Of a stretch of 64,000 nt of DNA, positions 60,174-64,000 are shown in pieces. The notes under the pieces were generated by a model. It ran no database searches. It was not told where the DNA came from and saw nothing but the letters and a program-made list of their open reading frames with translations. Both the position numbers and the translations under genes were made by a program. This DNA comes from Acidobacteriaceae bacterium TAA 166 (GTDB taxonomy: Bacteria; Acidobacteriota; Terriglobia; Terriglobales; Acidobacteriaceae), in the NCBI GenBank assembly GCA_000421065.1, contig ATWD01000002.1, forward strand, positions 1,042,685 through 1,106,684, read 5' to 3'. The stretch's first letter is position 1. Every line of letters starts with the position of its first letter.

Positions 60174-61427
60174 ATGGAACGAGCATGTTACCAATTCGGA
60201 AGTTTAACCAGAAAGAAGCGGGCGAAGGGCGCAGACACCTGGGAGTTTCGGTTCTACGAAACGACGGAGCAGGGACAACGAAGACGGAAGTCTTGCATTG
60301 TCGGCAACGTCGCTCAGTATCCAACCAAGGCTCAAGCACAAAAGGCCGTCGAAGCTCTTCTCCTCAAACTCAACTCTGAAACTCCACAGCAGCGTCTGGC
60401 CGTGGTGACGTTCGGCGCGATATGCGACCGCTACCTCAAGGAAGAGATGCCGGAACGGTACTCGACCTCGAAGTCGTATCGGTCGAATATCAAGAACCAC
60501 CTGAAGCCGCGTTGGGGCGACTACTTGCTCGACCGCATCCGTCCGATGGCGGTCGAGGATTGGATGAAGAAACTCCCTATGGCTCCGAAGTCGAAGACCC
60601 ATATCCGAAGCGTGATGCACTTGATGTTCGAGTGCGCTACGCGCTGGGAGTTGTTCACCGAAAAGAGAAACCCGATTGCGCTGGTTCGGATCAAAGACGG
60701 CTCCAAGCGTCGTCAGCGTCCAGCGATTCTCACTGTGGACCAGTTTGAAGCCATCATTGCGTTACTGAAAGAGCCGTATCGCACGATGGCTTATATCGCC
60801 CAATGCCTCGGTCTTCGCGTGAGCGAGATTGCGGCGCTTCAATGGGACGACTTCGATTTTGAAAAGAACCAGCTTCTCGTTCAACGGAGCATCGTGAACG
60901 GGAACGTGGATGATGTCAAAACCGAATACTCCCAGGACTATGTTCCGTTGCACCCGTCGTTGACTGAGGTGGTTTCGGAGTGGAGCAAGGAGGCCGTGCC
61001 GACGAAAGAAGGTTGGGTCTTTGCGAATCCCATTACCGAGAAGCCTTATTTCCCGACGGAGATTCAAAGGCGTCACATCCGGCCTGCCGGATGGTGTCTG
61101 GTGGAGTGCCCGAAGTGCGGTGCCGGGGTTGGCGTCTGGTGTAACCAGTCCAAGCCCACGCCGAACGGCGCTCGGCTGCCGATCCACAAGGAGCGGAGGG
61201 GCGCAGCCGGGAAGTACAGCTCCATCGGCTGGCACACGTTCCGCCACACGTACCGTTCGTGGCTCGACGAGACCGGAGCGCCGATGAAAGTGCAGCAGGA
61301 ATTGATGCGTCATGCCTCGATCCAGACGACGATGAACGTCTATGGACAGGCCATGTCGTCATCGAAGAGAGAAGCGAATGGGAAGGTCGTGGAGATGGTG
61401 CTCAAGCCACTGAAAGCGAGCGCCTAA
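60174..61427 (+). CDS. Tyrosine recombinase of element B with zinc-finger insertion
   Basis: This 417-residue protein starts at 60174 (an ATG 25 codons upstream is in frame but less well placed). Catalytic residues are R215 (CLGLRVSEI), H354 and R357 (HTFRHTYR), H380 (MRHA) and Y390 (NVYG). Between the two catalytic halves lies an extra segment (about 308-346) with C308, C312, C315, C323 and a late His-x2-Arg-type end (IHKERR), resembling the CPxC...C...H zinc-binding module of phage and mobile-element proteins. It ends 74 bp before the tRNA. Element A integrase lacks the insertion. Confidence 0.93.
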   Translation: MERACYQFGSLTRKKRAKGADTWEFRFYETTEQGQRRRKSCIVGNVAQYPTKAQAQKAVEALLLKLNSETPQQRLAVVTFGAICDRYLKEEMPERYSTSKSYRSNIKNHLKPRWGDYLLDRIRPMAVEDWMKKLPMAPKSKTHIRSVMHLMFECATRWELFTEKRNPIALVRIKDGSKRRQRPAILTVDQFEAIIALLKEPYRTMAYIAQCLGLRVSEIAALQWDDFDFEKNQLLVQRSIVNGNVDDVKTEYSQDYVPLHPSLTEVVSEWSKEAVPTKEGWVFANPITEKPYFPTEIQRRHIRPAGWCLVECPKCGAGVGVWCNQSKPTPNGARLPIHKERRGAAGKYSSIGWHTFRHTYRSWLDETGAPMKVQQELMRHASIQTTMNVYGQAMSSSKREANGKVVEMVLKPLKASA

Positions 61428-61485
61428 AACCATGAATTTTCTTATTGGGAGATATTGGGAGTCTGTCGGTAGCACCGGATTCCCA

Positions 61486-61500
61486 TAAGTTGTTGATTCT
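61486..61500. repeat. 15-bp repeat at right end of element B
   Basis: TAAGTTGTTGATTCT is identical to 24099-24113 at the left end and directly precedes the tRNA 3' end. Confidence 0.6.
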
Positions 61501-61501
61501 T

Positions 61502-61578
<77 letters not shown>

Positions 61579-61682
61579 TGTTAAATATAACGCTTTCGTC
61601 ACATAGGGTCAAATCGAATTTAAATTGACCGGTTGATTTGACTCGAGAGGCAGAGCACGAAGCTTGTGGAGTACGGCGCGTA

Positions 61683-62106
61683 TTACGAAGTCAATAAGAA
61701 GTTGTGGATGAGGTGAAAGATTTCATCAGCCGAGAAAATCCGGGAGTCTCTGCCGGAAGAAAACTCAGCGTCAAAGTTCGCGTGAAAGTAAATTCCCGCG
61801 CTGTCGTAAATGATCAATCAGCCCACGACCTCGGGCGATCAAGGGGCAAACTTCATTGCGATCCATCCTCCCATCGACCATCCACCCACAAGCGCATGAG
61901 GGAGATGAACAACCTGCGCAAATACAACTGTGGCGGCTTCCTGGGTGACGATCGAATAACTGGCGTCTCTCGGTTTCGGGGATCGCACAAGATTCGCCAT
62001 GGACCACGTATTGGGGGCAAACTCTTGTCCAATTGGTCCTGATGGATAAAGCGTGATTGAGATCCCATGACCTTGCGCCCGGCGTAATAAATGTCACCGA
62101 CTCCAT
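61683..62106 (-). pseudogene. Decayed alpha/beta hydrolase
   Basis: Minus-strand fragments read YVVHGESCAIPET. After a frame change they read DASYSIVTQEAATVVFAQVVHLPHALVGGWSMGGWIAMKFAP, stop, SPEVVG, stop, LIIYDSAGIYFHANFDAEF. GWSMGG is the nucleophile elbow of the fold. One frameshift and two in-frame stops show that it is dead. It lies beside the intact hydrolase gene, on the chromosomal side of the tRNA. Confidence 0.7.
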
Positions 62107-62162
62107 CGAATGATCCGACTACCTCCAAACTAATGGCCCTCGAGATTCGCGGCGAATTCGAT

Positions 62163-62957
62163 CTATGGCTTCAACGTGGACGCCGCCTTCTCGATGAAAG
62201 CAGATACGTCTGTCGGATGCGCCAGCAAAGCTACGTGGCAAGACTGCAAAGTGATTGTGGTCGCTTTCGCCCGGGTCGCCATCGTCTGCTCCAGCTGTGG
62301 CGAAATAACCCGATCGTTTGCCGCGACGATGAACCAGGAGTGTCTGCCCTTCCACGCCGGGTTCGTGATGGTGCCTCCAAGAGCGTTCGGAAACGAGATC
62401 GGCCCCTGCGTGACAGCCAGCGACGCTTTCTCCGTGTCCGTAAGTTCTGGTGCAAAATCTTCCGAGATACCTTCCGCCGATAGCTTGGCGTAGCCTTGCA
62501 TGTCCGCCTGGACGGTAGCACCGACCGGCGTCGCAGCAACGGTGGCACCGAGCAAATTGGCCGATTCACCTTCATCCGGCGCAAACGCAGCCACGTACAG
62601 CAAACCTTCCACCTTCGGATCGTTCCCCGCCTGCGTAATGACAGCGCCTCCGTAAGAATGACCGACCAGCAGCACAGGTCCGGTTTCTACGGCGAGAGCA
62701 CGCTGCACTACGGCTGCATCATCGGCAAGAGAAGTAAGAGGAAGTTGGACTGCGACAACGTTGTACCCGTCCGCTTGCAGGAGGGGGATTACCTTCGACC
62801 AGCTGGACCCATCCGCCCAGGCTCCGTGGACAAGAAGGATATTCTTGACCCCGGTTGGGCCTCCAGCTTGAACGGGGATGCCGGAGTTGCATCCAAGCAG
62901 AATTGTGCTTCCACACGCTGCGAAAATAAGTCCAAACCAATTCTTTGTGTTCACCAT
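62163..62957 (-). CDS. Alpha/beta hydrolase lipoprotein
   Basis: This 264-residue protein has a lipoprotein signal with lipobox-like STILLGC. The oxyanion region is LVHGAWADGSSW and the nucleophile motif GHSYGG. The late histidine is in SCHVALLAHP. It is of the small salicylate esterase or hydroxynitrile-lyase-like group, substrate unknown, and probably membrane-anchored in the periplasm. Chromosomal flank. Confidence 0.88.
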   Translation of the reverse strand: MVNTKNWFGLIFAACGSTILLGCNSGIPVQAGGPTGVKNILLVHGAWADGSSWSKVIPLLQADGYNVVAVQLPLTSLADDAAVVQRALAVETGPVLLVGHSYGGAVITQAGNDPKVEGLLYVAAFAPDEGESANLLGATVAATPVGATVQADMQGYAKLSAEGISEDFAPELTDTEKASLAVTQGPISFPNALGGTITNPAWKGRHSWFIVAANDRVISPQLEQTMATRAKATTITLQSCHVALLAHPTDVSAFIEKAASTLKP

Positions 62958-63434
62958 TTCTGTCCTCGATTCTGGATTCGATTGCGAGAGCTGATCTTCT
63001 TACTGCCGACGAGTCTTCCCGCGCTCGCCGAAGGTTCGATGAAACTGCTCATGAGGCTGGCAGGCAAAGGGTTTAAGCCAGCCCGCAGAGTGACGAGAGA
63101 GAGGTAGCGCGCCCTCGTTCCACGCATACCCATCTGCCGACTCTGCAACCTTAGCCGAGCGCGCTTTGAGTTATCTTGTCGAACACAGCCAGCGTTTGTC
63201 GGATCACGCCAGAAACCCGTGGCCGTCGAAAGCGCGATGAGAAATGGCATATAGAGCGGAACCTGCGTTTGCCCGCCTGCCAGTTACATCGAGACGGTCT
63301 CGCGAAAGCTCTGGCATTTCATACGCTTACGAAGATATCCACCTACCCCCCAAATGAGGAGTTAGCATTTCATGAGGAATCTGGTACGACTGGTCGTATT
63401 ATATATTTCACGAGCCCACACAAAGGGGTTGAAC
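62958..63434. other. Divergent intergenic region, no gene recognised
   Basis: This 477-bp stretch between the hydrolase and the AraC-like gene should hold both promoters. No conserved structure was noticed; reading frames here look like shadows. Confidence 0.4.
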
Positions 63435-64000
63435 ATGGATAGCCACGCGAATACTCAACCATTTGAGAACTGGACCGATCGATCGATGCCCATCGTTCCA
63501 GAATCCATCCTCCCGGCGGGGCATCCCATTTCAACGCCAAAGGTTGCTCTTATCCCATTGGTTCGGCAGGTGGGAGCCCCTTCACAAGCAATAAGCCACA
63601 TTCTTTTGCAACGGCTTATCGTCACAGTTCAATTCAATCCGGCATCCGTGCAATTACGTTGGGCCTTGGACATTTCAGACGATGACAAGCTCGACATCAT
63701 TGCCAAAGCGCTTAGCGGAGCTTCCCGCGGCAACCTGCATTTTGGCAAAGCGAACACCTACGACAGCGTTCAGTATCATCTTCCGCGGACCACCCTAAAC
63801 CAATTCACCGACAATCAGGGTCTTCCGCGTATTTCGACTGAGCTCGAAGATATCCCCTGCGAAGCCTCCGTATTTACCCGCCTTACACATCTAATCCTCC
63901 CCAGCCTCGAATCCCCCGAGTTGTTTTCGTCTTCCTTTATGGAACATTTCGTGATGCTCTTCTGTTCGCAAATTGTCCACCTCCGAAGTTTGGGACCTGC
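63435..64000 (+). CDS. Probable AraC-type transcriptional regulator (3' end outside window)
   Basis: The ATG at 63435 follows AAAGGGG and opens a frame of at least 188 codons to the right edge. The N-terminal part has no catalytic motif. The stretch LTHLILPSLESPELFSSSFMEHFVMLFCSQIVHL resembles the linker helix that precedes the helix-turn-helix domain in many AraC-family regulators. The DNA-binding part would lie outside, so the call is tentative. Confidence 0.5.
   Translation, partial: MDSHANTQPFENWTDRSMPIVPESILPAGHPISTPKVALIPLVRQVGAPSQAISHILLQRLIVTVQFNPASVQLRWALDISDDDKLDIIAKALSGASRGNLHFGKANTYDSVQYHLPRTTLNQFTDNQGLPRISTELEDIPCEASVFTRLTHLILPSLESPELFSSSFMEHFVMLFCSQIVHLRSLGP

Overview
The window looks like part of an Acidobacteriota chromosome (class Terriglobia, Granulicella/Terriglobus/Edaphobacter type). 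The evidence is two Oar-like TonB receptors with an N-terminal carboxypeptidase-regulatory domain, an IS110 remnant, GC-rich coding sequence and the overall gene families. It is dominated by a tandem array of integrative elements stacked at the 3' end of one initiator tRNA-fMet gene (61502-61578, minus strand). Three copies of the tRNA 3' half (4896-4940, 24049-24093 and inside the intact tRNA) delimit the array. Each copy is preceded on its left by an intact or broken tyrosine recombinase pointing at it.

1-4895: chromosomal or older island DNA. It holds the 5' part of an Oar-like TonB receptor (minus strand, running off the left edge), an IS110 transposase pseudogene, a frameshifted LprI-like gene, and a chimeric relic (4286-4833) in which the N-terminus of a ParB gene is joined to the C-terminus of an integrase. 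The relic is what remains of an older, collapsed element.

4941-24048, element A (about 19 kb): a nucleotidyltransferase/HEPN-like pair; a tightly coupled five-gene operon (SNF2 helicase, DUF2130 coiled-coil protein, PHP-domain/SMC-like ATPase, DPPY adenine methyltransferase, Res-type helicase-nuclease); an intergenic block rich in repeats and palindromes; a three-gene minus-strand operon of poorly known element proteins; then xis and int. The five-gene operon is a type III restriction-modification core with three extra DNA- or nucleotide-handling proteins. It is a strong candidate for an undescribed or barely described defence system.

24094-61501, element B (about 37 kb), an integrative conjugative element: a PIN toxin module; a VirB2-B3-B4-B9-B10-B5-B6-B8-B11 type IV secretion operon interrupted by a HigBA-like toxin-antitoxin pair; SSB; a RepB-like primase; a relaxosome in the R388-like order oriT(candidate)-RHH-coupling protein-MobF relaxase; ArdC; a DUF6908-like protein; and ParB. 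The cargo at 46840-58645 is an iron-acquisition island: small Cys-rich protein, FTR1 permease, ECF sigma/anti-sigma pair, TonB siderophore receptor, PepSY membrane protein, Oar-like receptor and an Rrf2 regulator with three cysteines. A LysR regulator, xis and int follow.

The most striking regulatory observation is inside the iron cargo. A candidate structured RNA leader occurs three times, ahead of the FTR1 operon, the sigma factor and the TonB receptor. It has three unrelated but self-complementary stems, the same loop (GTCTTYTGGCGAAGC) and the same 3' tail (GAGATCGAC). Separately, Rrf2/IscR-like 13-bp operators (GACYAA-N-TTRGTC) lie in the -35/-10 spacers of the FTR1 and sigma promoters and upstream of the Cys-rich gene.

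61579-64000: chromosomal flank with a decayed alpha/beta hydrolase, an intact alpha/beta hydrolase lipoprotein, and the start of a probable AraC-type regulator running off the right edge.
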